Position numbers and translations under genes: made by a program | DNA from: Deltaproteobacteria bacterium | GTDB lineage: Bacteria > Desulfobacterota > Binatia > DP-6 | Assembly: GCA_005888095.1 (NCBI GenBank) | Contig: VBKF01000106.1 | Location: 1 to 64,000 of the forward strand | Direction of reading: 5' to 3' | DNA length: 64,000 nucleotides | Notes under the pieces: model-generated | Databases searched by the model: none | Told to the model about the DNA's origin: nothing | Seen by the model: only the letters and a program-made list of their open reading frames with translations | Shown: positions 8,886-16,618 of the stretch, one piece after another | How positions within the stretch are numbered: the first letter of the stretch is position 1 | How the letters are laid out: every line of letters starts with the position of its first letter

Positions 8886-9470
8886 ATGCGACACGCCGCG
8901 CTGCTGGATCGCCGCCGCACCGTGCTCGTGCTGATCGACCTGCAGGAGGGGTATCGGGCCGCCCTGCACGCCTGGGACCGGGTCGTCGCTGCCAGCGCGC
9001 TCCTGGTGCGGGGCGCGGCGTTGCTGGACCTGCCCCTGCTGGTGACCGAGCAGTATCCCCGCGGGCTTGGCCATACGGCGGCGGAGGTGTCGACCCAGTT
9101 TCCCGCGGGACTTCCCGTCATCGAGAAGATGTCGATGAGCTGCTGCAGCGCCACGGCCTTCGCCAGCCGGCTGGAGGAGACGGGGCGGACACAGGTGCTG
9201 GTGGCCGGCATCGAGACCCATGCATGCGTCAACCAGACGGTGCACGATCTCGTGGCGGCAGGTTACGAGGCGCACGTCGCCCGGGACGCCACCTCGTCAC
9301 GCCGTCCGGGCGACATCCGTCCCGCGTGGGAGAAGATGCGCGCGGCCGGCATGCTGCCTACGTCGAGCGAGCAGGCGTTGCTCGAGCTCGTTCAGACGGC
9401 GGAGGCGGCCGAGTTCAAGAAGCTGCAGCGGCTCCTGAAGGAGGCCCCGCTGCCGCGCGACGCCGACTGA
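8886..9470 (+). CDS. Isochorismatase-family cysteine hydrolase
   Basis: 194 residues with AAGGAG upstream of the ATG. The catalytic triad of the family is visible: Asp18 in LIDLQ, Lys81 in EKMSMSC and Cys114 in GIETHACVNQT, followed by the usual DATSSR block. Members hydrolyse amides or enol ethers (nicotinamidase, isochorismatase, YcaC-like). The sequence does not show which, and the spacing is closest to the YcaC/hydrolase branch. It is cytoplasmic and stands alone, divergent from the DUF748 gene. Confidence 0.88.
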   Translation: MRHAALLDRRRTVLVLIDLQEGYRAALHAWDRVVAASALLVRGAALLDLPLLVTEQYPRGLGHTAAEVSTQFPAGLPVIEKMSMSCCSATAFASRLEETGRTQVLVAGIETHACVNQTVHDLVAAGYEAHVARDATSSRRPGDIRPAWEKMRAAGMLPTSSEQALLELVQTAEAAEFKKLQRLLKEAPLPRDAD

Positions 9471-9490
9471 CATCGCGGAAGTCTCAGGGC

Positions 9491-9527
9491 AAAAAAAAGA
9501 GGAAGGGCGGAACGCGACCTTCCTCTT
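9491..9527 (-). terminator. Intrinsic terminator of the zinc-ribbon gene
   Basis: Perfect 10-bp stem AAGAGGAAGG (9497-9506) / CCTTCCTCTT (9518-9527) with an 11-nt loop. On the minus strand it is followed by eight T residues (the A run at 9491-9498), a textbook Rho-independent terminator 20 bases beyond the stop of the gene at 9548-9730. The plus-strand isochorismatase gene ends just before it, but the T tract favours the minus strand. Confidence 0.88.
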
Positions 9528-9547
9528 CCGTGGGCGAATCGAGAGAC

Positions 9548-9730
9548 TCAGTGCTTGTGCTCGATCTTCTTGCCGAAGGTCACCTCACCCTTGTCCACCC
9601 GGAGCGAGAAACCGCATTCGGGGTTCGTGCACACCCAGGCCTTGAACAGCACGGAGGCCCCCTCCTGCCCGTAGTCGGAGAGCGGGATCAGGATCCCGTT
9701 GTTGCACTTCTGGCACTTCGGAAGTTCCAT
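9548..9730 (-). CDS. Small zinc-ribbon protein
   Basis: 60 residues with a strong GGGAGGAG site before the ATG. Two cysteine knuckles, Cys6-x2-Cys9 and Cys34-x4-Cys39, would bind one zinc. A hydrophilic tail ends in HKH. Its own candidate promoter and its terminator mark it as a free-standing expressed gene. The function is unknown; a nucleic-acid or protein adaptor role is only a guess. Confidence 0.8.
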   Translation of the reverse strand: MELPKCQKCNNGILIPLSDYGQEGASVLFKAWVCTNPECGFSLRVDKGEVTFGKKIEHKH

Positions 9731-9786
9731 CAGCCCACTCCTCCCGCCAGACCCGCCCGTCGAGGCAGATCCGCTACAATTAGACG

Positions 9787-9815
9787 AACTTAGACAAACG
9801 CTGTCGCAGAATCAA
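9787..9815 (-). promoter_or_regulatory. Candidate sigma-70 promoter for the zinc-ribbon gene
   Basis: Read on the minus strand, TTGATT (9815-9810) and TAAGTT (9792-9787) are separated by exactly 17 bases and lie about 57 bases before the start codon, in a locally AT-richer stretch. The match is moderate, and no other hexamer pair nearby is better. Confidence 0.35.
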
Positions 9816-9860
9816 GCGAACGAATGAGCCGCCGCCGCGGACGGGCACGGTCCGGGAGAG

Positions 9861-9932
9861 TGCCCCCGAGAGGAATCGAACCTCTACCCCAGGCTCCGGA
9901 GGCCTGTGTGATATCCATTTCACCACGAGGGC
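9861..9932 (-). tRNA. tRNA-Arg (anticodon CCG)
   Basis: The minus strand folds as a cloverleaf: acceptor GCCCTCG/CGGGGGC, a D arm with TGGTGAAATGG, anticodon stem CAGGC/GCCTG around the loop CTCCGGA (anticodon CCG), and T arm AGAGG-TTCGATT-CCTCT. It is 72 nt with the discriminator A and no encoded CCA. Confidence 0.93.
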
Positions 9933-9976
9933 AGGGCGCCGGACACGGCGGCCCCGCGCGTATCACATGCGTCCGT

Positions 9977-10007
9977 CAGGGTCCAACCAGGGTCCAACCA
10001 GGGTCCC
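9977..10007. repeat. 11-bp tandem repeat, about 2.8 copies
   Basis: CAGGGTCCAAC occurs at 9977-9987 and 9988-9998 and is followed by CAGGGTCCC at 9999-10007. It lies between the 5' end of tRNA-Arg and the stop of the inositol monophosphatase gene. It may be slippage in a short spacer; no function is evident. Confidence 0.7.
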
Positions 10008-10015
10008 GCGGGACC

Positions 10016-10825
10016 TCAGACGGCCGTACCCGCCCCCGCACCGGCAAGCACACGGAGCAGGTCGTCGTGCAGGCGCCCGTTCGAGGCGGCCGTCTGGTCG
10101 CCCGCCAGCCGGTGAGGCCGGGCTGCGAAGTCGGTCACCCGTCCCCCGGCTTCCTCGACGATCAGCCGTCCTGCCGCGGTGTCCCAGGGCTGCAGCTTCC
10201 ACTCCCAGAAGGCGTCGAGGCGGCCGCACGCCACGTAACACAGGTCGAGCGCGGCCGAACCGCCGCGCCGTACGTCCTGCGCCCGCGCCATGACCGCCTC
10301 CCAGAACCCGAGATAGAACCGCCCGTGCTGCCGGCGGTCGTAGGGGAATCCCGTCGCGACGAGCGCGCGCTCCAGCATCGCCGTATCGGAGACCGCGATC
10401 GGTGCTCCGTTGAGACGTGCGCCACCGCCCCGGACGGCCGTGAAGCTCTCGTCCCGCAACGGGTCGTACACCAGCCCCAGCAGGAACTCCTCGTCCCGGG
10501 CGAGGGCGATGGAGACCGCGAAGTGTGGATAGCCGTGGGCGAAGTTCGTCGTCCCGTCGAGCGGGTCGACGTACCAGCGGTGTCCGTCGCGCCCCGGGGA
10601 CGCCGTCGACTCCTCGGCGATCATCCCGTGGTCCGGGAACGCGGCCTTGAGCGTGTCGAGGATCAACCGCTCCGCCTCCCGGTCGACCGTCGTGACGAGG
10701 TCGACCTCGGACTTGAACGACACCTGCTGCCGCTCGCCGTAGCGCGCCCGGATGAGGGCGCCGGCGCGGCGCGCGGCGACGTGCGCCGCACGTTCGAAGG
10801 CCAGCACGGACGGCCCTTGTGCCAC
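10016..10825 (-). CDS. Inositol monophosphatase family phosphatase
   Basis: 269 residues, the normal length for the family. The three metal/phosphate motifs are present: IAEEST, DPLDGTTNF and WDTAAG. It should remove phosphate from inositol-1-phosphate or a related sugar or nucleotide monophosphate, using magnesium, in the cytoplasm. The GTG at 10825 is preferred because GGAG precedes it closely and the first helix begins just after; an ATG at 10888 is possible but has no ribosome binding site. Its start side faces tRNA-Gln on the other strand. Confidence 0.88.
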   Translation of the reverse strand: MAQGPSVLAFERAAHVAARRAGALIRARYGERQQVSFKSEVDLVTTVDREAERLILDTLKAAFPDHGMIAEESTASPGRDGHRWYVDPLDGTTNFAHGYPHFAVSIALARDEEFLLGLVYDPLRDESFTAVRGGGARLNGAPIAVSDTAMLERALVATGFPYDRRQHGRFYLGFWEAVMARAQDVRRGGSAALDLCYVACGRLDAFWEWKLQPWDTAAGRLIVEEAGGRVTDFAARPHRLAGDQTAASNGRLHDDLLRVLAGAGAGTAV

Positions 10826-10931
10826 ACCGCTCCGGCGCCGGCAATCACGGGCCCCGCGGTTGACATCACGGGTGGCGAAAACTAGCATGCCCGATTCTCG
10901 GGGGTCCGGGCGTCTCAGCGGTTGCGCGTCT

Positions 10932-11003
10932 TGGGCGGTCGCCAAGCTGGTAAGGCACCGGACTTTGGATCCGGCAGCGAAGGTTCGACTCCTTCCCGCC
11001 CAG
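10932..11003 (+). tRNA. tRNA-Gln (anticodon TTG)
   Basis: Acceptor TGGGCGG (10932-10938) pairs with CCGCCCA (10996-11002), plus discriminator G. The D arm is GCCAAGCTGGTAAGGC, anticodon stem CCGGA/TCCGG holds the loop CTTTGGA (anticodon TTG), and the T arm is GAAGG-TTCGACT-CCTTC. CCA is not encoded. The prs start codon follows 27 bases later, so the two may share a transcript. Confidence 0.95.
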
Positions 11004-11029
11004 CTCGCCGGGAAAGCGTACTGAGGTCG

Positions 11030-11974
11030 GTGAAGGACGAGATCAAAATATTCGCGGGCAACTCGAACCGCGCGCTGGCAAACGCCATCAGCCTCTACGT
11101 CGGCGTGCCGCTGGGAGGCGCCGAGATCGGCCGCTTCAGCGACGGCGAGGTGCAGGTCGAGATCACCGACAACGTGCGGGGTGGCGACGTCTTCGTGATG
11201 CAGTCCACGTGCACTCCCGGGAACGACAACCTGATGGAGCTGCTCCTCATGTTGGACGCGCTGAAGCGCGCCTCCGCCAAGCGCATCACCGCCGTCATCC
11301 CGTACTACGGCTACGCGCGGCAGGACCGGAAGGTGGCGCCTCGCGTGCCGATCAGCGCCAAGCTCGTCGCGGACCTCATCACCACGGCCGGGGCGTCCCG
11401 GGTGCTGACCGTCGACCTCCACGCCGGGCAGATCCAGGGCTTCTTCAACGTCCCGGTGGACAACGTCTACGCCACGCCGGTCATCCTCGCTTACCTCCGC
11501 GAGCGGCTCGGCCGGCGCGATGCGACGGTCATCGCGCCGGACGCCGGCGGGGTGGAGCGCGCGCGCGCTTTCGCCAAGCGCCTCGACGCCAACCTCGCCA
11601 TCATCGACAAGCGGCGTGCCCGCCCGAACGAGGTTGCGGAAGTGCAGATCGTCGGCCAGGTCGACGGCCGACACGCGGTCATCATCGACGACATCGTCGA
11701 CACGGCCGGGACGTTGTGCGCAGCGGCGGAGGCCGTGCGGGCGGCCGGCGCACCCGCCGTGATCGCCTGCGCGACCCATCCCGTCCTCTCCGGCTCGGCG
11801 GTCGAACGCCTCGAGAGGTCGACGCTCGACGAGCTGATCGTCACCGACACGATTCCCCTCGGCCCGGACGCCGCCCGGCTCCCGAACCTGCGCGTGCTCT
11901 CCGTCGCGCCGCTGCTCGGCGAGGCGATCCGGCGCACGCACGACGAGGACTCGATCAGCTCACTCTTCATCTAA
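11030..11974 (+). CDS. prs: Ribose-phosphate pyrophosphokinase
   Basis: 314 residues, standard for class I PRPP synthase. It makes PRPP from ribose-5-phosphate and ATP for purine, pyrimidine, histidine, tryptophan and NAD synthesis. Visible motifs are NAVIPYYGYARQDRK-like 88-101, VDLHAGQIQGFF at 128-139 and the PRPP loop DDIVDTAGT at 220-228. The GTG at 11030 gives the family N-terminus KDEIKIFAG; earlier codons in the same frame run through tRNA-Gln. It heads a run with rplY and pth. Confidence 0.95.
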   Translation: MKDEIKIFAGNSNRALANAISLYVGVPLGGAEIGRFSDGEVQVEITDNVRGGDVFVMQSTCTPGNDNLMELLLMLDALKRASAKRITAVIPYYGYARQDRKVAPRVPISAKLVADLITTAGASRVLTVDLHAGQIQGFFNVPVDNVYATPVILAYLRERLGRRDATVIAPDAGGVERARAFAKRLDANLAIIDKRRARPNEVAEVQIVGQVDGRHAVIIDDIVDTAGTLCAAAEAVRAAGAPAVIACATHPVLSGSAVERLERSTLDELIVTDTIPLGPDAARLPNLRVLSVAPLLGEAIRRTHDEDSISSLFI

Positions 11975-12001
11975 ACCTTCATCTAGCGAGGACGTCACGC
12001 C

Positions 12002-12715
12002 ATGGAAACGGTGGAAGTCCACATCGAGCGGCGAACGGGCAGCCGGAAGAGCGACGCCCGCAAGCTCCGGCGCAGCGGCAAGGTACCGGCCGTGCTCTAC
12101 GGGCCGAAGCGCGCCACGGCCTCGCTCGCGGTGGACGCCGAGGAGGTCGAGCGGAAGCTCGCGCACCTCGAGGGGTCGCACCTGATCCGCCTCGTCCACG
12201 ACGGCCACGCGCCCGAGGCGGAGCTGCACGAGAGGATGGTCCTGCTGCGCGAGATGCAGCGCCACCCGGTAACGGGGGAGGTGCTGCACGCCGACTTCTA
12301 CGAGGTCAACCTCACCGAACGGCTCACGGTCTCCGTGCCGTTGCGCTTCGTCGGCAAGCCCGTGGGCGTCGTCGAGGGCGGCATCCTGCAACCCATCCAG
12401 CGCGAGGTCGAGGTCGAGTGCCTGCCGACGGAGATCCCCGAGTTCGTCGAGATCGACGTCTCGGCGCTCCGCATCCACGAGGCGGTGCACGTGGGCGAGC
12501 TGCGCCTGCCCGAAGGCGTGACCGCCCTCGGCGACGCCGCGCGGCCGCTGGTCACCGTCCTGCCGCCGACGGTCGAGGAGAAGCCGGCGGAGGCGGCCGA
12601 GGCCGCACCGGTCGAGGGCGCGCCGGCGGAGGCGGGCGCGGCGGCCGCGGCACCCGCCGCCGAGGCGGCGGCCGCCGGCAAGCCGGCCGCGGGCAAGAAG
12701 GGTGGCGAAGGGTAG
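12002..12715 (+). CDS. rplY: 50S ribosomal protein L25/Ctc (long form)
   Basis: 237 residues. The N-terminal L25 domain that binds 5S rRNA begins at residue 1 (VEVHIERRTGSRKSDARKLRRSGKVPAVLYG), and the TL5/Ctc C-terminal beta domain follows (HADFYEVN, EIPEFVEIDVSAL). The last ~50 residues are an Ala/Glu/Pro-rich, low-complexity Lys-ended tail common in long L25 proteins. It lies 27 bases after prs and 3 bases before pth, the usual prs-rplY-pth order. Confidence 0.95.
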   Translation: METVEVHIERRTGSRKSDARKLRRSGKVPAVLYGPKRATASLAVDAEEVERKLAHLEGSHLIRLVHDGHAPEAELHERMVLLREMQRHPVTGEVLHADFYEVNLTERLTVSVPLRFVGKPVGVVEGGILQPIQREVEVECLPTEIPEFVEIDVSALRIHEAVHVGELRLPEGVTALGDAARPLVTVLPPTVEEKPAEAAEAAPVEGAPAEAGAAAAAPAAEAAAAGKPAAGKKGGEG

Positions 12716-12718
12716 CGC

Positions 12719-13309
12719 GTGTGGGTGGTGGTCGGCCTCGGCAACCCCGGGCGCCGGTACGCACGCAGCCGGCACAACGCCGGTTTCCGCGTCGTCGACC
12801 GGCTGGCGGCGCGCTGGGGCGTCGGAGTGGAGCGTGAGGCGCATCGGGCGTTCCTCGGAGAGGCGCGGCGCGACGGCGAGCGCGTGCTCCTCGTGAAGCC
12901 ACAGACGTACTACAACGCTTCGGGGGAGGCGGTCGGGAGCCTCGCGCGCTTCTACCGCTTCGACGCGGGACACGTGATCGCCGTCCACGATGATGCCGAC
13001 CTGGCGCTCGGCCGCGTCCGTATCAAGATGGGTGGCGGAGGTGCGGGCGGTAACCACGGCGTCGAGTCGCTGATCGCGATCCTCGGTCCCGACTTCCTGC
13101 GGGTGAAGGTGGGCCTCGGCCGTCCTCCGGCCGGCTGGGACACCGCCGACTATGTCCTGGGGCCCCCGTCCAGGGAGGAAGCCGAATCGCTGGCAGCCGC
13201 CGAGGAGAGGTCGGCGGACGCCGTGGAGCTCGTGCTCGCCCAGGGCCCGGAGCAGGCGATGAATCGCATCAACCAGAAGGAGGCTGCGCATGGCGGACCG
13301 CCGCTATGA
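12719..13309 (+). CDS. pth: Peptidyl-tRNA hydrolase
   Basis: 196 residues. It releases peptides from peptidyl-tRNA that drops off the ribosome. The catalytic and substrate residues line up with the E. coli enzyme: Asn9 in GLGNPG, His19 in RHNAGF, Asn66 in YYNASG and Asp92 in VHDDADL. It starts with GTG three bases after the rplY stop, and its last 20 bases overlap the start of rpsF, so all three are probably coupled in translation. Confidence 0.95.
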   Translation: MWVVVGLGNPGRRYARSRHNAGFRVVDRLAARWGVGVEREAHRAFLGEARRDGERVLLVKPQTYYNASGEAVGSLARFYRFDAGHVIAVHDDADLALGRVRIKMGGGGAGGNHGVESLIAILGPDFLRVKVGLGRPPAGWDTADYVLGPPSREEAESLAAAEERSADAVELVLAQGPEQAMNRINQKEAAHGGPPL

Positions 13310-13685
13310 GACGCTCGTCTTGATTCATCCCGATCAGGGCGACCCGGGCCAGAAAGAGCTGGCCACGCGCATCCAGAAGCTGATCGAAGAGCAGGGCGGG
13401 GCGGTGAGCCAGGTGCAGGAGTGGGGCCTCAGAGAGCTCGCCCACCCGATCGCCAGGCAGCACCGGGCGTTCTACATCCTCTTCGAGTACCGCGCCGCCC
13501 CGAAGGGGCTGGACGAGGTCCAGCGCACCTTGAAGCTCATGGATCCCGTGCTCCGCTTCGTGTCCGTCCGCCGGCCCGAGGGCGCCCCCCCGGCGCCGCC
13601 ACGGCCGGCCAAGCGCGAGCGGGAGCGGGAGGAGGCGGAGTTCGAGGCGGGCGAGTTCGAAGGCCTGGGCGAAGGAGAGGTCTAG
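13290..13685 (+). CDS. rpsF: 30S ribosomal protein S6
   Basis: 131 residues. The start, RRYETLVLIHPD, and GAVSQVQEWGLRELAHPI are typical of S6, which pairs with S18 on the 30S platform. The C-terminus is an acidic Glu-rich tail (about residues 105-131), as in several deltaproteobacterial S6 proteins. It overlaps the end of pth, and its stop is directly followed by the rpsR ATG. Confidence 0.95.
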   Translation: MADRRYETLVLIHPDQGDPGQKELATRIQKLIEEQGGAVSQVQEWGLRELAHPIARQHRAFYILFEYRAAPKGLDEVQRTLKLMDPVLRFVSVRRPEGAPPAPPRPAKREREREEAEFEAGEFEGLGEGEV

Positions 13686-13964
13686 ATGCCGAGAGACAAA
13701 TCGGATCGCCGCGCCAAGGGCGAGGGACGGGCGCCGCGGCGCCGCGGGATGGGGCGTCGGAAGGTCTGCCGCTTCTGCGCGGACAAGACGATGCTCATCG
13801 ACTACAAGGATGCGCGCGGGCTCGGGAACTTCCTCAGCGAGCGGGGCAAGATCATCCCGGGCCGGATCACCGGCACGTGCGCGCGGCACCAGCGCCAGCT
13901 GACCGTGGCGATCAAGCAGGCGCGCACCGTGGCGCTGCTGCCGTACGCCACCGCCTACCCGTAG
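13686..13964 (+). CDS. rpsR: 30S ribosomal protein S18
   Basis: 92 residues. A basic N-terminal extension is followed by the S18 core with CRFCADK, the zinc-type Cys pair seen in one S18 class, then [34 protein letters not shown]. It begins on the base after the rpsF stop. It binds S6 and 16S rRNA. Confidence 0.96.
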   Translation: MPRDKSDRRAKGEGRAPRRRGMGRRKVCRFCADKTMLIDYKDARGLGNFLSERGKIIPGRITGTCARHQRQLTVAIKQARTVALLPYATAYP

Positions 13965-13978
13965 AGGAGGACGCCGGG

Positions 13979-14428
13979 ATGCCGATGCAAGTGATCCTTC
14001 GTGATGACGTGCCGAACCTCGGCAAGATCGGCGACGTCGTCCGCGTGAAGCCGGGCTACGCGCGCAACTTCCTCCTGCCCCGCGGGCTCGCCGTCGAGGC
14101 GAGCGGCAAGAACCTGCGCATGCTCGAGCACCAGAAACGGATCATCGGCGTCAAGGCCGAGCACGAGCAGAAGGCGGCGGACGCCCTGGCCGGCAAGCTC
14201 GAAGGCCTCGCGCTCACGGTCAAGGCGAATGCCGGCGAGGGGGGTCGCCTGTTCGGCTCGGTCACCAACCTCGACGTCGAGCGGCTGCTCGCCGAGAAGG
14301 GATTCCACGTCGACCGGCGCCGCATCGGCCTCGACGAGCCGCTGAAGCAGCTCGGCACCTTCCCGATCGTGGTCCAGGTCGGCCGCGCGGCTCGCGCCAC
14401 GGTCCAGCTCACGGTGGAACCGGCATAA
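13979..14428 (+). CDS. rplI: 50S ribosomal protein L9
   Basis: 149 residues, the normal length. MPMQVILRDDVPNLGKIGDVV and KPGYARNFLLPRGLA form the N-terminal rRNA-binding domain. A long central helix follows, then the C-terminal domain (NAGEGGRLFGSVTNLD). GAGGAGG precedes the ATG. It completes the rpsF-rpsR-rplI ribosomal set. Confidence 0.96.
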   Translation: MPMQVILRDDVPNLGKIGDVVRVKPGYARNFLLPRGLAVEASGKNLRMLEHQKRIIGVKAEHEQKAADALAGKLEGLALTVKANAGEGGRLFGSVTNLDVERLLAEKGFHVDRRRIGLDEPLKQLGTFPIVVQVGRAARATVQLTVEPA

Positions 14429-14449
14429 GATCAGGGTACCGCGCCGTCC

Positions 14450-15607
14450 ATGCCGAGCCGGACCGAGTTCGAGGCGCGCGAGGCGGCGATGCTGGCCCCG
14501 TACGCGATGCCGAGCCGCGACTCGCGCGGCCGCCGGCACCCCGAGCCCGAGCACCCCTTCCGCATGGCCTTCCAGCGGGACCGCGACCGCATCATCCACT
14601 CGACCGCATTCCGCCGCCTCGAGTACAAGACGCAGGTCTTCGTCAACCACGAGGGCGACTACTACCGCACGCGTCTCACGCACACGATGGAAGCCGCGCA
14701 GGTGACGCGCACCCTCGCGCGCGCGCTCGGGCTGAACGAAGACCTCGCCGAGGCGATCGCGCTCGCCCACGACCTCGGTCACACGCCCTTCGGCCATGCG
14801 GGGGAGAGGACGCTCGACCGGCTGATGGCCCCGCATGGCGGCTTCGATCACAACGCCCAGAGCCTGCGCATCGTCGACCTGCTCGAGGAACGCTACCCGG
14901 CCTTCCGCGGCCTCAACCTGAGCTTCGAGGTCCGTGAAGGGATCGTGAAGCACTCGACGCGCTACGACCGGCCGCAGGTGCACGAGTTCGACGCCACCCT
15001 CGCCCCATGCCTGGAGGCGCAGATCGTCGACTTCGCCGACGAGATCGCCTACAACGCCCACGACATCGACGATGGCCTCAAGTCGGGGATGCTCGATCCC
15101 GACGAGCTCCGCTCGGTGTCGCTGTGGGCGGAGGCGATGGCGGCCGTCGCCCGCAAGGCTCCCGGCGCTCCCACGCACGTGCTGCGCTACCAGGCCGTCC
15201 GCGCCATCATCGACCGGCTGGTGACCGACCTCGTCGACCACCTCCTCGCGCGGGTGGCCGAGCGGCACCTCGACAGCCTGGCCGCGCTGCGGCGCGTGAA
15301 GCCACGGCTGGTCGAGTACTCGCCGGAGATCACCGCCCGGAACGCCGAGCTGAAGGCCTTCCTCTACGACCACCTCTACACCCATCACCGCGTCACCCGC
15401 ATGACGCAGAAGGCGGACCGGATCATGACGGCGCTGTTCGAGATCTACGTGACCGAGCCCCGTCAGCTGCCGCCGCACGTCACCCGCCGCGCCCGAGAGG
15501 AGGGCGAGCCCATGCCGCGGGTCATCGCCGACTACATCGCCGGCATGACGGACCGCTTCGCCCTCGAGGAGTACAAGAAGCTCTTCGACCCCTACGAGCG
15601 CGTCTGA
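14450..15607 (+). CDS. dgt: Deoxyguanosinetriphosphate triphosphohydrolase-like protein
   Basis: 385 residues of the HD-domain dNTPase family. Metal ligands are visible: His78 in RLTHTMEA and His107-Asp108 in AHDLGHTPFGH, followed by GFDHNAQSLR. Members cut dGTP or other dNTPs to the deoxynucleoside plus triphosphate, shaping dNTP pools. The length fits the shorter, 'type 2' branch. It lies 21 bases after rplI, so it may be expressed with the ribosomal genes. The exact substrate is not evident. Confidence 0.9.
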   Translation: MPSRTEFEAREAAMLAPYAMPSRDSRGRRHPEPEHPFRMAFQRDRDRIIHSTAFRRLEYKTQVFVNHEGDYYRTRLTHTMEAAQVTRTLARALGLNEDLAEAIALAHDLGHTPFGHAGERTLDRLMAPHGGFDHNAQSLRIVDLLEERYPAFRGLNLSFEVREGIVKHSTRYDRPQVHEFDATLAPCLEAQIVDFADEIAYNAHDIDDGLKSGMLDPDELRSVSLWAEAMAAVARKAPGAPTHVLRYQAVRAIIDRLVTDLVDHLLARVAERHLDSLAALRRVKPRLVEYSPEITARNAELKAFLYDHLYTHHRVTRMTQKADRIMTALFEIYVTEPRQLPPHVTRRAREEGEPMPRVIADYIAGMTDRFALEEYKKLFDPYERV

Positions 15608-15611
15608 TCGC

Positions 15612-16499
15612 TCAGGCGCCTGCCCACAGGCGAAGGAGCTGGTAGCGCGGATCGAGCGGCCGGAGCGCGGCCGCCTGCCGGATCGCCGCGCGCGCCTCGG
15701 GGGTGTCGCCGAGGGCCGCCCGCTGGCGTGCGATGCTGTAGTAGTGGCGAGCCAGGCGGGCACGGATGCGGCGTCGCCCGATCGTGCGCACCGCCTCGGG
15801 ATCCTGGACCAGGAGACGCTCCAGGATGCGCGCGATGTCCTGCCGGCCGCCGAGCCGATCGCCGCTGTTGTTGGTGTCGTGCCGGCGATAGCGGAAGACC
15901 GCCCGGTCGACGAAGGTTGCCGCACAACGCGCGAACAGCCGGTAGCCGTACTCGATGTCCGGCTGCACGCGCAGGCTCGGGTCGAAGGGGCCCGCCGCCT
16001 CGAACGCTCGCCGGGGCACGAGTGCTCCCTGGAAGTAGACCGGGTAGCCCGCGAACAGCTCCACGGCCGTGAGGCGGCGGTTGAGGCACCGGCGCACGAT
16101 CGCGGACGGGACGACGTACGGGCGCTCCGGCGGTGCGCCGTCCATCCGCTCGCCGTTGCAGAAGACGGCTTCGTAGGCGGGGTGCGCGCGCAGGAGGTCG
16201 AGCTGGAAGGCGAGGCGGTCGGGGAGGGCGACGTCGTCGGCGTCGTGAAAGGCGATCCACTCGCCGTGCGCCGCCGCGAGCCCCGCGTTGCGTGCGGCCG
16301 AGAGCCCGCCATGGGGAGCCCGCACGATCGTGGCGACCCCGGCGTAGCGTGCCAGCACGGCCCATGTGTGGTCGGTCGAGCCGTCGTCGACGACCACGAG
16401 GTCGAAGTCGCGGAACGTCTGCGCGAGGATGCTCTCCAGGCTCTCGGTGAGATAGGGGGCGCAGTTGTAGGTCGGGATGATGACCGAGATCAGGGACAT
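15612..16499 (-). CDS. Family 2 glycosyltransferase
   Basis: 295 residues. GT-A fold: VIIPTYNCAPYL at 7-18, DDGS at 38-41, SAARNAGL at 67-74 and the metal-binding DAD at 86-88, with a C-terminal helical tail. It should move a sugar from an NDP donor to a lipid or polysaccharide acceptor at the cytoplasmic face of the membrane. It ends only 4 bases from dgt, convergently, and is divergent from the phosphatase-like gene at 16619. A second family 2 enzyme stands at the other side of that cluster. Confidence 0.9.
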   Translation of the reverse strand: MSLISVIIPTYNCAPYLTESLESILAQTFRDFDLVVVDDGSTDHTWAVLARYAGVATIVRAPHGGLSAARNAGLAAAHGEWIAFHDADDVALPDRLAFQLDLLRAHPAYEAVFCNGERMDGAPPERPYVVPSAIVRRCLNRRLTAVELFAGYPVYFQGALVPRRAFEAAGPFDPSLRVQPDIEYGYRLFARCAATFVDRAVFRYRRHDTNNSGDRLGGRQDIARILERLLVQDPEAVRTIGRRRIRARLARHYYSIARQRAALGDTPEARAAIRQAAALRPLDPRYQLLRLWAGA

Positions 16500-16618
16500 G
16501 GCGCTCGGGGCGCGCGGAGCCTACGTGCGGGGTCAGCGGCAGTCAAGTTGACATGCCCTGGCAAGCCGCGTGCCTTGCCCGCACCCCCGCCGGCCGCTAG
16601 ACGTCGGCTGGCTTCGCG

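Noticed and set aside
10922-11029. Upstream extension of prs
   Set aside because: It runs through tRNA-Gln; the GTG at 11030 gives the standard N-terminus.
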